Assembly (NCBI RefSeq): GCF_026241205.1 | Contig: NZ_JAPFQM010000001.1 | Span: 620,001 to 684,000, forward strand | Source: Thermomicrobium sp. 4228-Ro | GTDB lineage: Bacteria > Chloroflexota > Chloroflexia > Thermomicrobiales > Thermomicrobiaceae | Direction: 5' to 3' | DNA: 64,000 bases | Shown here: piece after piece, positions 24,754 through 33,291 of the stretch | Layout: every line of letters starts with the position of its first letter | How positions within the stretch are numbered: the stretch's first letter is position 1 | Translations under genes and position numbers: made by a program | Notes under the pieces: model-generated | The model's input: only the letters and a program-made list of their open reading frames with translations | What the model was told of the DNA's origin: nothing | Database searches by the model: none

Positions 24754-25919
24754 GCTGTCGCCGGTGCTCCGATGCGGTAACGGAGGATCGCGCCGATGCC
24801 ACCGTACGGTTCGAGCTGCGCTCGCAGTTCTGGCTCGGTGATGAAGACGAGATTCGCGTTCTGCCGGTACGCCTCGGCATAGACTTCCGGAACGATGTTC
24901 TCGCGCTGGCGCACCGGGCCGCTGCAGAACGCGCACTCGGTTGCCTCGCTCCCGATCGGCTGCAGCGCTCCACAACGGAGGCAGTATCGCCCCGGCGCAC
25001 GCAACTGATCGTCGACGACGAGTGCGTTCACGTTCTGCATCTGCACCACTTCGACGACACGGTCGAGACCGACGACGGCCATATCCTGGCTCAGCGCTTC
25101 GGCCAGGACGAGTTCGACGTAGCGCTGCTTTTCCTGCCGCTGCCACGCAGCGACGATGCGTCGCGTCTCTTCCAGCACTTGCTTGGCGTTCGCTTCCATC
25201 AAGCAGTTGAAGGAGCCGACGTAGCGCTCGTGAAGGTACGGGTGCAAGCCATCCACGAAATCGGCCACCACTTCATCCGGCCCAGCAACGACGAGGAATC
25301 GGAAGGGATCTTGTTCGAAGAGCTCGAACAGCACTTGCCCGACCCGCTGGAAATGCTGGCGAACATGGTCTTCGATGTGGCGCGCGAAACGTGCTTGCGA
25401 CCAGCCTCCCTGCCCATGCTGGCCTGGTACCTCTTCGTCCAGGCGAACCGCTACTTCTTGGAAATTCACGAGATGCCCACGGAAGATGCGTGCACGATCG
25501 CGGGAGATCAAGCACGTACAGACCGGTTCGAACATCTCGACTACCCGCACGAGCCGGCCGATGACCGGTCGAAAATCGAGATCGACTTCGTTCCCCACTT
25601 CGCGCGGCACGTGAAAGACCTGCCAGATGCCAGCCCGGCTACTGGCGAAAAGCGCCACTCCTTGCCCGAACTCGTCACCGTGATCGCGGAAGAACGCACG
25701 GATCCGCTCGACGTCCTCGTCGACCGCCTGGCTCTGCGGGCGCGTCAGACCGAGTTGCTCTTTTGCCCGGTCCAGATCGCGAAGCAAATTCTTCAAGCGG
25801 ATCGAATAGTGATCGTCAGTGATGTGTTCCTTGTCGATGCGCAGATAAAGGCTGATGATCGGCCACTCGTCGCTGCGCAGCGCCCCGAGCCCCTCGACGT
25901 CACGTCGTGTGATCTCCAC
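24750..25919 (-). CDS. Bacterial eRF1-like protein (VLRF1/baeRF type)
   Basis: 389 residues. The order matches bacterial relatives of the archaeal/eukaryotic release factor eRF1. The N-terminal domain contains LYLRIDKEH. A central domain has the exposed loop GGWSQARFARHIEDHVRQHF (residues about 170-190), equivalent to the GGQ loop of eRF1 or the GxxQ loop of Vms1. The C-terminal L7Ae-like domain carries a treble-clef-like CLRCGALQP...CAFCSG metal site near 320-345. Vms1-type proteins release nascent chains from stalled 60S-like subunits, so a ribosome-rescue hydrolase role is a reasonable inference. It is translationally coupled to the lipid kinase gene. The biochemical activity of this branch is unproven. 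Confidence 0.78.
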   Translation of the reverse strand: MEITRRDVEGLGALRSDEWPIISLYLRIDKEHITDDHYSIRLKNLLRDLDRAKEQLGLTRPQSQAVDEDVERIRAFFRDHGDEFGQGVALFASSRAGIWQVFHVPREVGNEVDLDFRPVIGRLVRVVEMFEPVCTCLISRDRARIFRGHLVNFQEVAVRLDEEVPGQHGQGGWSQARFARHIEDHVRQHFQRVGQVLFELFEQDPFRFLVVAGPDEVVADFVDGLHPYLHERYVGSFNCLMEANAKQVLEETRRIVAAWQRQEKQRYVELVLAEALSQDMAVVGLDRVVEVVQMQNVNALVVDDQLRAPGRYCLRCGALQPIGSEATECAFCSGPVRQRENIVPEVYAEAYRQNANLVFITEPELRAQLEPYGGIGAILRYRIGAPATA

Positions 25920-25974
25920 GCTCTACCCTCCCCATACCCGATGGTCGAACTCGCCACTCTTCGCTGTCTTGCTG

Positions 25975-26091
25975 TCAATCTTCCGTGGCCTCCTCAGGGC
26001 CGAACAAACGCTCGACGATGTAGTTCGCAAGCCAGGTTGCCGCGGCTGCGAGCACGAGATTCAACACACCCCGCACGAGATTTCTGACCAT
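25975..26091 (-). CDS. Very small membrane protein, unknown
   Basis: 38 residues from ATG 26091 with GAGGGG about 10 bases upstream. One hydrophobic helix (GVLNLVLAAAATWLANYIV) is followed by the charged tail ERLFGPEEATED. It lies between the eRF1-like gene and a YggT-like gene, all on the same strand. It could equally be noise; length and amphipathic layout are the only support. Confidence 0.35.
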   Translation of the reverse strand: MVRNLVRGVLNLVLAAAATWLANYIVERLFGPEEATED

Positions 26092-26200
26092 CGACCGGCT
26101 ACCCCTCTTCCGCACGACGACGCTCCAGCCCGCGACGTCCCATTTCGTCAGCAGTCTACCATGCCACCCGGCACCGTTTCGCGCTGCACCCATGACCACG

Positions 26201-26536
26201 TTAGCGACCGGATCGCTCGCGCGACCACCCGGCCAAGACACCGAGCACGCTGAGCGCCAGTACACCGGACACCAGCACGGCAAACAGGTCAGGGAGAACG
26301 GGAAGCGTCCCGACCACCGGTATCGCCGTGAACGGGAAGCCCAGCCACCGGTGGAACGCGGTCAGCGAACCGCTCGGGTCACCCATCACCGCCGCATAGA
26401 CCCGGAGACACCAGCGCCCGACCAGGAGGGCCCAATAGACCGAGACAGCGAACATCGTCCAGTCGGCCAACCGCGTGGCCAGGCGCCCCCGCCGACGCGT
26501 GCGACGAGTTCGGACCGGCATCATCGAGCTGCTCAT
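26201..26536 (-). CDS. YggT-like small membrane protein
   Basis: 111 residues, ATG 26536 overlapping the coaBC stop by four bases. An arginine-rich N-terminus precedes two hydrophobic segments (MFAVSVYWALLVGRWCLRVY and LFAVLVSGVLALSVLGVLAG) separated by FHRWLGFPFTAIPVVGTLPVLP. This two-helix plan with a proline-containing loop resembles the YggT/CCB3 family of membrane proteins. Those are linked to cofactor insertion or turgor in other organisms. The assignment is by pattern only. Confidence 0.55.
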   Translation of the reverse strand: MSSSMMPVRTRRTRRRGRLATRLADWTMFAVSVYWALLVGRWCLRVYAAVMGDPSGSLTAFHRWLGFPFTAIPVVGTLPVLPDLFAVLVSGVLALSVLGVLAGWSRERSGR

Positions 26537-27744
26537 CCGATTCCCGTGCCTGTTCCTGCCTCCAAAAGGAGCTGAATGGCGTCCCAGATACGCTCAGCGA
26601 CCTCGTCCTTCGGCAACTCGGGCAACACCTCCGGCGGTTTTCCCGGGCGCAGCAGGAACACCTGGGCCGTATCGGCACCCATCGTCCGCCGAGCATCGTT
26701 CAAGACCAGGAGATCGAGACCTTTCCGCTCCAGTTTCTCTCGCGCATGCTCCAGGAGCCGTTCGGTCTCGGCCGCAAAGCCCACTTTGACGAGCCCCGGA
26801 CGGTGAATGCTCGCCAGAATGTCCTCGGTCGGCTCGAGTTCGAGGACGAGCGATGCCTCCCGCTTCTTGATCTTCTCGCTCGCTGGGGAGCGCGGCCGGA
26901 AATCGGCTACCGCAGCGCACATGACGAGGACGTCCGCGCTCGCGGTCATTTCCTGGACAGCGCGGGCCATTTCGGCTGCTGTCTCCACCTCGATCCGCTG
27001 CACGCCGTACGGTGCGGAGAGGCACGTCGGACCACTGACGAGCATCGTCGTCGCACCGCGGTCACGAGCCACCTCGGCAAGTGCGTAACCCATCTTTCCG
27101 CTCGAATAGTTGCTGAGGAAGCGGACCGGATCGATCGGTTCGCGTGTCGGCCCCGCCGTCACGACCACCCGGCGACGGCGGAGTGGCCCATCGCGCCCGA
27201 GAACCTGCCGGACCGCCCCGAGCAGCTCGTCCGGCTCGGCCATCCGACCTTCACCGATCATCCCTGAGGCGAGCGATCCGTGATGCGGCCCGACGATCGT
27301 CACGCCGCGTGACCGGAGGAGTTCGAGGTTCGCCTGCGTTGCCGGGTGCCGGTACATGTGGTGGTCCATCGCGGGCGCGACGATCAACGGTGCCGGGCAG
27401 GCGAGCGCGGTGAGGGTGACCGCATCGTCGGCGATGCCGTGGGCCAGTTTGGCCAGTGCATCAGCCGTGGCAGGTGCCACGACCATCAGATCGGCCAGTG
27501 CCCCGAGCGTGACGTGCCCTGCCTGCTCGCCCTGCCAGACGCCGACCGTCGAGACCTGTACCGGCCGCCTGGTGAGCGCCTGGAACGTGAGCGGTCCGAC
27601 GAAGTCGGTCGCAGCCGGAGTCATCACCACATCGACGACTGCTCCACCCTGGAGCAAGCGCCGGACGAGCTCGGGAACCTTGTAGGCAGCGATCCCCCCG
27701 GTTACGCCGACGACGATGCGCTTGTCTCGCAAGATCCTCGGCAC
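26533..27744 (-). CDS. coaBC: Bifunctional phosphopantothenoylcysteine decarboxylase/synthetase
   Basis: 403 residues from GTG 27744, preceded by GAGGAGG; this start overlaps the end of the upstream membrane-protein gene by 43 bases. The N-terminal flavoprotein domain (CoaC) has VGVTGGIAAYKVPELVRRL, VVAPATADALAKLAHG and APAMDHHMY, the PxMNxxMW-type substrate loop with Asp in the Asn position. The C-terminal synthetase domain (CoaB) has VTAGPTREPIDPVRFLSNYS with SSGKMG, MCAAVADFRP and KIKK. Together they convert 4'-phosphopantothenate and cysteine to 4'-phosphopantetheine in coenzyme A synthesis. Confidence 0.9.
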   Translation of the reverse strand: MPRILRDKRIVVGVTGGIAAYKVPELVRRLLQGGAVVDVVMTPAATDFVGPLTFQALTRRPVQVSTVGVWQGEQAGHVTLGALADLMVVAPATADALAKLAHGIADDAVTLTALACPAPLIVAPAMDHHMYRHPATQANLELLRSRGVTIVGPHHGSLASGMIGEGRMAEPDELLGAVRQVLGRDGPLRRRRVVVTAGPTREPIDPVRFLSNYSSGKMGYALAEVARDRGATTMLVSGPTCLSAPYGVQRIEVETAAEMARAVQEMTASADVLVMCAAVADFRPRSPASEKIKKREASLVLELEPTEDILASIHRPGLVKVGFAAETERLLEHAREKLERKGLDLLVLNDARRTMGADTAQVFLLRPGKPPEVLPELPKDEVAERIWDAIQLLLEAGTGTGIG

Positions 27745-28340
27745 GATGCCTCCTCTGTGACGGCCGGTCGTTCGGACTCCAGTCGTTCGCGGCGCGCCAG
27801 CACGGCGCGGATCTCCGCGAACCCGACTTCGAGCCGAGGATAGACGAACCAGACGACAGCGAGTGCGAAGAGCGTGCCAGTGAAGAGGCGCAACTGCCAC
27901 GTACTCTCCCGCAGCCCGACGAGTTGCGTCGTCCCGTCGAGCGCCACCGGCAACGCGAGCAGGACGGCCCCCCGCCAGGACAGAGGTGGCAGGCGATGAC
28001 GCACGAGCACGAAAACGAGACCGAGGACGAAGACGCCCACGTAAATCGCGAGGTCACGCTGGCAGTACGCGACTTGCTCCCCGAAGAGGAAAAAGCTGCG
28101 ATCCGGACGCTGGTGGCAGACGAACCGGTAGGCAAAGTAAATGGGCGCCGCGAGCTTCGGATGACCGGTCGCCACCAGCCACGGTGCGAGCAGCGGTAGA
28201 GCAGCGAAGAGGCCCGTGAGGAGATTGAGGGTTGCGAGCCAGTGTCGAGCCCAGATACCGACCAGACGATCGACCGCGCGTTCGAAGCGGACGTGCCGCA
28301 GGGCGCCCGGTTGGACGACCGACGCTCGGCTGTCTTGCAT
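27702..28340 (-). CDS. DUF2085-type membrane protein
   Basis: 212 residues from ATG 28340 with GGAGG upstream; the longer frame runs over the tRNA gene and is not credible. There are about four TM helices (residues 30-55, 95-120, 128-150, 155-175). The diagnostic segment FVCHQRPDRSFFLFGEQVAYCQRDLAIYVG has a paired Cys-His and Cys-x-Arg, typical of the DUF2085 family of small membrane proteins of unknown role. It overlaps coaBC, so co-transcription is likely. Confidence 0.72.
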   Translation of the reverse strand: MQDSRASVVQPGALRHVRFERAVDRLVGIWARHWLATLNLLTGLFAALPLLAPWLVATGHPKLAAPIYFAYRFVCHQRPDRSFFLFGEQVAYCQRDLAIYVGVFVLGLVFVLVRHRLPPLSWRGAVLLALPVALDGTTQLVGLRESTWQLRLFTGTLFALAVVWFVYPRLEVGFAEIRAVLARRERLESERPAVTEEASCRGSCETSASSSA

Positions 28341-28369
28341 GTGCCGCCTCCTGGCGAATCGAGCGAGCT

Positions 28370-28399
28370 TTGACGAATCGCTGCTGCGAAGTTTATACT
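28370..28399 (+). promoter_or_regulatory. Promoter of the tRNA-Glu gene
   Basis: TTGACG (28370-28375), 18-base spacer, TATACT (28394-28399), 22 bases before the mature tRNA 5' end. Confidence 0.75.
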
Positions 28400-28421
28400 C
28401 AGATGGATTGTGCGGGTGCAC

Positions 28422-28495
28422 GCCCCCATCGTCTAGAGGCCTAGGACACCACCCTTTCAAGGTGGAGATCGCGGGTTCGAATCCCGCTGGGGGCA
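28422..28495 (+). tRNA. tRNA-Glu (anticodon TTC)
   Basis: A 74-base cloverleaf. The acceptor stem GCCCCCA pairs with TGGGGGC, the D-arm contains TCTAGAGGCCTAGGA, the anticodon stem CCACC/GGTGG encloses loop CTTTCAA with anticodon TTC, and the T-arm is GCGGG-TTCGAAT-CCCGC. The discriminator is A, and the next bases are CCG, so the CCA end is not encoded and must be added by the nucleotidyltransferase. Confidence 0.96.
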
Positions 28496-28804
28496 CCGCT
28501 CGCTTCCATCGCTCCGTCTCGGAAACTGCCCAGGCCGGGATCGCGTGTCGGTTCGTCGGGTTCGCTCTGCGCGTTACACGAGCCATTCGTTCCAGCGCTC
28601 ATACGTGAGTGCTCCGCCTGCTCAGCATCCCGTCGAGTGTCCATGTGTGGAGACTCAGCATACCGGTGCGTCAGAGCGGCACCTACGATCCATCCCGAAC
28701 GACGAGTGTGTTCTCGATGACTGGTCGTCCAGCATACTCCTCTGCAGCAACACCACGCGCCGGCGACGCCGGACGGCCGGCAGTCTGACCGAGGAGGTGT
28801 ACGG
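28496..28804. other. Intergenic stretch without a visible gene
   Basis: A 309-base gap between tRNA-Glu and the nucleotidyltransferase gene. Only a weak promoter-like pair (TTCTCG 28711-28716 and CATACT 28733-28738, 16-base spacer) is visible, which could drive the downstream gene. No reading frame here has a ribosome site. Confidence 0.5.
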
Positions 28805-29797
28805 ATGCACGTCGTCATTCCGGTGGCAGGCCTGGGAACGCGGCTTCGTCCCCATACCTGGAGCAAGCCGAAGCCGCTCGTCACGGTTGCCGGAAAACCG
28901 ATCCTCGGCCATGTCCTCGACCGGCTCCTGTCGCTGCCACTCGAACGCGTCGTCTTCGTCACCGGTTACCTCGGCGAGCAGATCGAGGACTACGTGCGAT
29001 CGCACTACCGCTTCGAGGCACTCTTCGTCGAACAGCCCGAACCGCTGGGACAATCCCATGCGCTCTTGCAGGCGAAAGGGCTCATCGACGGGCCGACTCT
29101 CGTCGTCTTCCCGGATCTGATCTTCGACGCCGATCTCGAGTCGCTCGTCACCTGCACCTGGGACGGTGTGGTCTTCGTGAAAGAAGTCGACGATCCACGC
29201 CGCTTCGGTGTCGTGATCGTCGAAGACGGTCGCATCGTTCGGCTCGTCGAGAAGCCCCAAACGCTGGTCAGCCATCTCGCCGTCGTCGGGGTCTATTACT
29301 TCCGCGATTTCGCTGACCTGATCGACGCCATCGAGCAGCAGATCGCCGAAGACCGCCGGCGGGGAAACGAATATTACCTTGCCGAGGCGATCCAGATCCT
29401 GATCGATCGCGGTCGCACCATCGTGGCGCAACCAGTTTCGGTCTGGGAGGACTGCGGCACGGTCGAAGCCCTGCTGCAAACCAACCGCTTCCTCCTGGAG
29501 CGCCAGTCCCAGGAACATCCCACCTTCCCGAACAGTGTCGTCATTCCACCGGTCGTCATCGACCCCAGCGCGACGATCGAACGAGCGGTCGTAGGGCCCT
29601 ACGTCAGCATCGGCGCCAGCGCTGTCGTCTCGCGCGCGATCGTCACTGACTCGATCATCGACGAAGGTGCAACGATCGACGGCGTGATGCTCCATCGCTC
29701 GATCGTCGGTCGCAGAGCACGCGTGGCCGGCGACTTCCTGCGCGTCAATGTCGGCGACTCCTCGGAGATCGCCTTCGCACGGCAGGACGAGGGTTGA
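28805..29797 (+). CDS. Sugar-phosphate nucleotidyltransferase with left-handed beta-helix tail
   Basis: 330 residues; GAGGAGGTG precedes ATG 28805. The nucleotide-binding signature VIPVAGLGTRLRPHTWSKPKPLV is at the N-terminus. FPDLIFDADL carries the metal-binding Asp, and VEKP and ANEYYLAEAI-like (RGNEYYLAEAIQ) follow. From about residue 240 hexapeptide repeats form a beta-helix (VVIDPSATIERAVVGPYVSI, GASAVVSRAIVTDSI). The plan matches glucose-1-phosphate thymidylyl/uridylyl transferases that supply activated sugars for envelope polysaccharides. Which nucleotide and sugar are used is not evident. It is followed by prmA after 3 bases. Confidence 0.85.
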   Translation: MHVVIPVAGLGTRLRPHTWSKPKPLVTVAGKPILGHVLDRLLSLPLERVVFVTGYLGEQIEDYVRSHYRFEALFVEQPEPLGQSHALLQAKGLIDGPTLVVFPDLIFDADLESLVTCTWDGVVFVKEVDDPRRFGVVIVEDGRIVRLVEKPQTLVSHLAVVGVYYFRDFADLIDAIEQQIAEDRRRGNEYYLAEAIQILIDRGRTIVAQPVSVWEDCGTVEALLQTNRFLLERQSQEHPTFPNSVVIPPVVIDPSATIERAVVGPYVSIGASAVVSRAIVTDSIIDEGATIDGVMLHRSIVGRRARVAGDFLRVNVGDSSEIAFARQDEG

Positions 29798-29800
29798 CCG

Positions 29801-30721
29801 ATGCGGCCACGCTGGATCGAAGTCTCGGTCGAAGCCGACGCGGAATCGGCCGATGCCGTCAGTGAGCTCTTCGCTCGCTTCGGCTACCAGCAAGGCGTCG
29901 CGGTCTTTCACCCAGTGGCGCAGGATGCGGATGGCGAGCACGCCACCATCGACCCGGCGGCACCGGTCCGCATCGTCACCTACCTCCCGCTTGACGAACG
30001 GGTCGACGAGACGATCGAAGCGTTGCGGCGTGGGCTGTGGCACCTCGGCCAGCTCGGCACGGTGGGAGAACTCCGGCTGCAGACCATCGCCGAAGAGGAC
30101 TGGCAGGAAGCCTGGAAGCAGCATTTTCCCGTGACCCGCATCGGCCGGCGCTTGGTGATCCGACCATCCTGGTTGCCCTACGATGCCACCGCTGCTGACC
30201 TCGTGATCGATCTCGACCCCGGTATGGCGTTCGGCACGGGACTACACCCGACGACCCAGCACTGCTTGCTCTGGCTCGAGGAGCTGGAGCTGGCCGGCAA
30301 ACAGGTGCTCGACGCCGGGGCCGGCTCCGGCATTCTCTCCATCGCCGCACTCAAGCTGGGTGCCGCGCACGTCACGGCGTACGAGATCGACCCGGTGGCG
30401 GTCGAGGTGCTCCGGGAAAACCTCGCCCGCAACGGTGTGCTGGATCGCGTGAGCGTCCGACAGGCCGACGTCACACGCGATCTCGATGCGCACGAGCGCT
30501 TCGATCTCGTCCTGGCCAACATCGTCGCGCGTGTGCTCATCGAAGCCGCACCGCGGCTCGTCCGCGCAGCGCGTCCCGGAGCCCGGCTCGCCCTCAGCGG
30601 GATCATCGAGCAGCACGAGGAGGCGGTCCGTTCTCGTTTCCGGGCGCTCGGCACCGAGCTTCTCGACCGCAAGCAGGACGGCGATTGGGTCAGTTTGCTC
30701 GTCCAGCGGACACGACCATGA
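29801..30721 (+). CDS. prmA: Ribosomal protein L11 methyltransferase
   Basis: 306 residues, normal length. The N-terminal substrate-recognition domain starts WIEVSVEADAESADAVSELF and includes EEDWQEAWKQHFP. The class-I SAM-dependent domain has DPGMAFGTGLHPTT, VLDAGAGSGILSIAA (motif I), AYEIDPVAVEV and LVLANIVARVL (the NIxA motif). PrmA methylates lysines of ribosomal protein L11. It overlaps rsmE by four bases, forming a small translation-related operon with it. Confidence 0.93.
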   Translation: MRPRWIEVSVEADAESADAVSELFARFGYQQGVAVFHPVAQDADGEHATIDPAAPVRIVTYLPLDERVDETIEALRRGLWHLGQLGTVGELRLQTIAEEDWQEAWKQHFPVTRIGRRLVIRPSWLPYDATAADLVIDLDPGMAFGTGLHPTTQHCLLWLEELELAGKQVLDAGAGSGILSIAALKLGAAHVTAYEIDPVAVEVLRENLARNGVLDRVSVRQADVTRDLDAHERFDLVLANIVARVLIEAAPRLVRAARPGARLALSGIIEQHEEAVRSRFRALGTELLDRKQDGDWVSLLVQRTRP

Positions 30722-31515
30722 GCCGCCGTGGCCATCGCTTCTACATTCCCGAGCCCCTGCACAGTGGCGAGCGCGTCGAGCTTCCCGAGCGCGTTCGCCA
30801 TCAGGTCACGCGCGTGCTCCGGCTGCGTGTCGGCGACCAGATCGTGCTGTTCGATGGGCAGGGTCTCGACTACCGGGCTGTGCTGGTCGCCGTCAGTCCG
30901 GAGCGGGTCATCGCGGAGATCGAGGATGCGCAGCCGTCGCGGCCGCTTCCGTGCCCACCGATCTCGCTGGCAGCTGCATTGTTGCGTCACGATCACTTCG
31001 ACCTCGTGGTCGAGAAAGCGACCGAGCTCGGTGTCGAGCGTATCCTCCCACTCCGGACGCACCGCGTGGTGGTCCAGCTCGACGAGCGCGCAGTCCACAA
31101 TCGATTGGCGCGCTGGCAACGGATCGCGATCGAGGCGAGCGAACAATGCGGCCGGGGCGTTGTACCCTTCATCGATCCGCCCTGCTCGCTGGCTGACGCG
31201 CTCGAGCGGTGTCGTGGCCACCGGTTGATCGCCTTCTGGGAAGCGGAGCGCATTCCATCGATCGTCGAGGACTCGTTCGAGCCCACGACCCCTGTTGCAC
31301 TCTTCGTCGGCCCTGAAGGAGGCTGGACCGACGACGAGATCACGCTGTTGCGTACGCATAATGCCGCGCCACGCTCCTTAGGCCCCTTGATTCTCCGCGC
31401 CGAGACAGCGGCCCTCGCTGGGATCGTCGCGGTACGGGCCCGGAGCAGTGCGCCCACCTCGCCCATCAGCGATCCGGCCGGAGCTGGCGAACCTCGAGCG
31501 TGCGCAGGCGGTTGA
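30718..31515 (+). CDS. rsmE: 16S rRNA (uracil1498-N3)-methyltransferase
   Basis: 265 residues from ATG 30718, overlapping the prmA stop. The N-terminal PUA-like part reads RVRHQVTRVLRLRVGDQIVLFDG. The C-terminal SPOUT domain has EKATELGVERILPL, RWQRIAIEASEQCGRG, ALFVGPEGGWTDDEI (the SAM-binding knot motif) and SLGPLILRAETA. RsmE methylates U1498 in the decoding region of 16S rRNA. Its last 50 bases overlap, tail to tail, with the ABC-class ATPase gene on the other strand. The final 25 residues therefore look unconserved. Confidence 0.92.
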   Translation: MSRRGHRFYIPEPLHSGERVELPERVRHQVTRVLRLRVGDQIVLFDGQGLDYRAVLVAVSPERVIAEIEDAQPSRPLPCPPISLAAALLRHDHFDLVVEKATELGVERILPLRTHRVVVQLDERAVHNRLARWQRIAIEASEQCGRGVVPFIDPPCSLADALERCRGHRLIAFWEAERIPSIVEDSFEPTTPVALFVGPEGGWTDDEITLLRTHNAAPRSLGPLILRAETAALAGIVAVRARSSAPTSPISDPAGAGEPRACAGG

Positions 31516-33187
31516 GTGCAGCAGCGAGCTCGAAGCGGCGTGGACGCGCGAAATCCCCCGGATGCCCCCGGAACGGGGAGAGGACATCCAGTCCGTGGCG
31601 ATCGATCGCTGCCTCGAGCAAGTCCAAGATGGCTGCCAGCGGACGGCGGCCGTCGATGAATCCCTGCTCGAGCGCATAGACGAGCGCCAGGCCGATCGCT
31701 CGCGTCTGGCTCGGATCGACGATCTGCTCGACATGACTGAGGTCGATCGACTCGTACCCGAACGCGACCTCTTCGGTCCCGTACGCTTTCACGCGCGTCC
31801 GGTCCCGCCGTCGCGGGTCGATGCTCTCCGGCACTGGCACCCGCGCCACGACACCAGGCCACAGGTCAGGCGGTTCGAAGTGCCCATCGCCGTGCCGCTG
31901 GGCAAGTGCACGGGCCCTCTCCGTGACATCTTCCGGACGGTAGGAACGCATCCAGATGACGGTGTCGGCAACATGCAGATAGTCCCCGGCGCCACCCATC
32001 ACGAGCACGGTCGAGACGCCGGCAGCACGATGCAACTGCCGGACCCGATCGATGAAGGGCACGATCGGTTCGGCATCGGCGGGAATGAGCTCGCGCATCA
32101 GATGGTCGCGAATCATGAAGTTGGTCGCGCAGGTATCTTCGTCCATCAAGAGAACCCGCGCACCGACTTCGAGCGCTTCGAGAATATTGGCAGCTTGCGA
32201 GGTCGAGCCGCTCGCATCGTCACTGGTAAAGCATTCCGTCGAGTGCCCGAGCGGCAGGTTCCGGATGAACGCCGAGAGGTCGACCCCAACGACGCGGCGA
32301 CCGTCCTCGGAGCGGATCACGACGGCATCGTTTCGCGTGACGACCCGCTCGCGCCCATCTCCGGGGATGTGGTTGTAGACCCCGCGGGCGAGTGCTTCCA
32401 GGAGCGTGGACTTGCCGTGGAAGCCACCGCCGACGATGAGCGTCACCCCCTCGGGGATCCCCATCCCCCGAACCGGCCCACTGTGGGGAGTCACCAGCTC
32501 GACTTCGAGGCTCGGCGGTGGTTCGAAGGGAATCGCTCCCTCGCGCAACGGTTCCTGGCTGACTCCGGACCGGCGCGGGAGGATCGCACCGCGTCCGACG
32601 AAAGCGACGAGCTGGTGGTCTGGCAGCTGCGCCCGCAGGGCTTCCGCATCCTCGACCACAGCGATGAACTGCTCGGCCTCAGCGGACGCCTGGCGGTCGA
32701 GCTGCAACGTGGCCCGCGCGATCTCCGGAAGCAGATCGGCCAAGAGCTCCTCGGCTCGATCGCCCAGGATCGTTCGCCCGGCCGCGGGGAGTCCGACGGA
32801 AAGACGCAGTTCGACACGCTCCTCGGTGATCAGGCAAGCCGTTCGCTCGAGCACCTCTTGTCCACCAGCGTCGATCGCGATGAGTCCGGAGCGGCCCGTA
32901 CCGGCACGCCGTCGCCCCAGGCGATCGATGATCCGCTGCGCCCGACGGGCCAGGAAGTCTTCGAGCGCGATACGCCGCACCCGGCTGGAGACATCTGGGA
33001 GAGCGAGGCGGTGCCGTTCGACGATCAGCCGGACGCGCGACGGTGGTGCGTACGGGTCTCCCTGGACGTGATCGATCGCGAGGACGACATCTGCCGCGCG
33101 GTACAGCCCCCTGATCTCCTCGTAGGCCTTGTATCCGCGCCGGTCGATGCGTCGCAAGGTGGAACGAAGCACCCCGATGTCCCGCAC
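31466..33187 (-). CDS. ABC-class ATPase-domain protein (predicted isomerase family)
   Basis: 573 residues. The central nucleotide-binding part has LIVGGGFHGKSTLLEALARG (Walker A, near residue 247). It continues with TSDDASGSTSQAANILEALE and ARVLLMDEDTCATNFMIRD (Walker B, with Asp-Glu-Asp), then VLVMGGAGDYLHVADTVI. This matches the stand-alone family of ABC-class ATPases that lacks membrane or DNA-binding partners; its role is undetermined. N-terminal about 200 residues are family-specific. It is monocistronic, and its stop lies inside rsmE on the opposite strand. Confidence 0.85.
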   Translation of the reverse strand: MRDIGVLRSTLRRIDRRGYKAYEEIRGLYRAADVVLAIDHVQGDPYAPPSRVRLIVERHRLALPDVSSRVRRIALEDFLARRAQRIIDRLGRRRAGTGRSGLIAIDAGGQEVLERTACLITEERVELRLSVGLPAAGRTILGDRAEELLADLLPEIARATLQLDRQASAEAEQFIAVVEDAEALRAQLPDHQLVAFVGRGAILPRRSGVSQEPLREGAIPFEPPPSLEVELVTPHSGPVRGMGIPEGVTLIVGGGFHGKSTLLEALARGVYNHIPGDGRERVVTRNDAVVIRSEDGRRVVGVDLSAFIRNLPLGHSTECFTSDDASGSTSQAANILEALEVGARVLLMDEDTCATNFMIRDHLMRELIPADAEPIVPFIDRVRQLHRAAGVSTVLVMGGAGDYLHVADTVIWMRSYRPEDVTERARALAQRHGDGHFEPPDLWPGVVARVPVPESIDPRRRDRTRVKAYGTEEVAFGYESIDLSHVEQIVDPSQTRAIGLALVYALEQGFIDGRRPLAAILDLLEAAIDRHGLDVLSPFRGHPGDFARPRRFELAAALNRLRTLEVRQLRPDR

Positions 33188-33291
33188 GGTGTCCCCTCCC
33201 CCTGACCGCCTGCCGCGAGTATAGTGCCAACCCGGGAGCCAGTCGGCACCCCATGGAGTGGCGATCGTCGAGGAGGGAGCGAGGGAACCGA

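Noticed and set aside
31448-33205. 585-codon frame on the plus strand over the ABC-class ATPase gene
   Set aside because: The complementary strand encodes clear Walker motifs; this frame is a compositional shadow rich in Arg/Asp.
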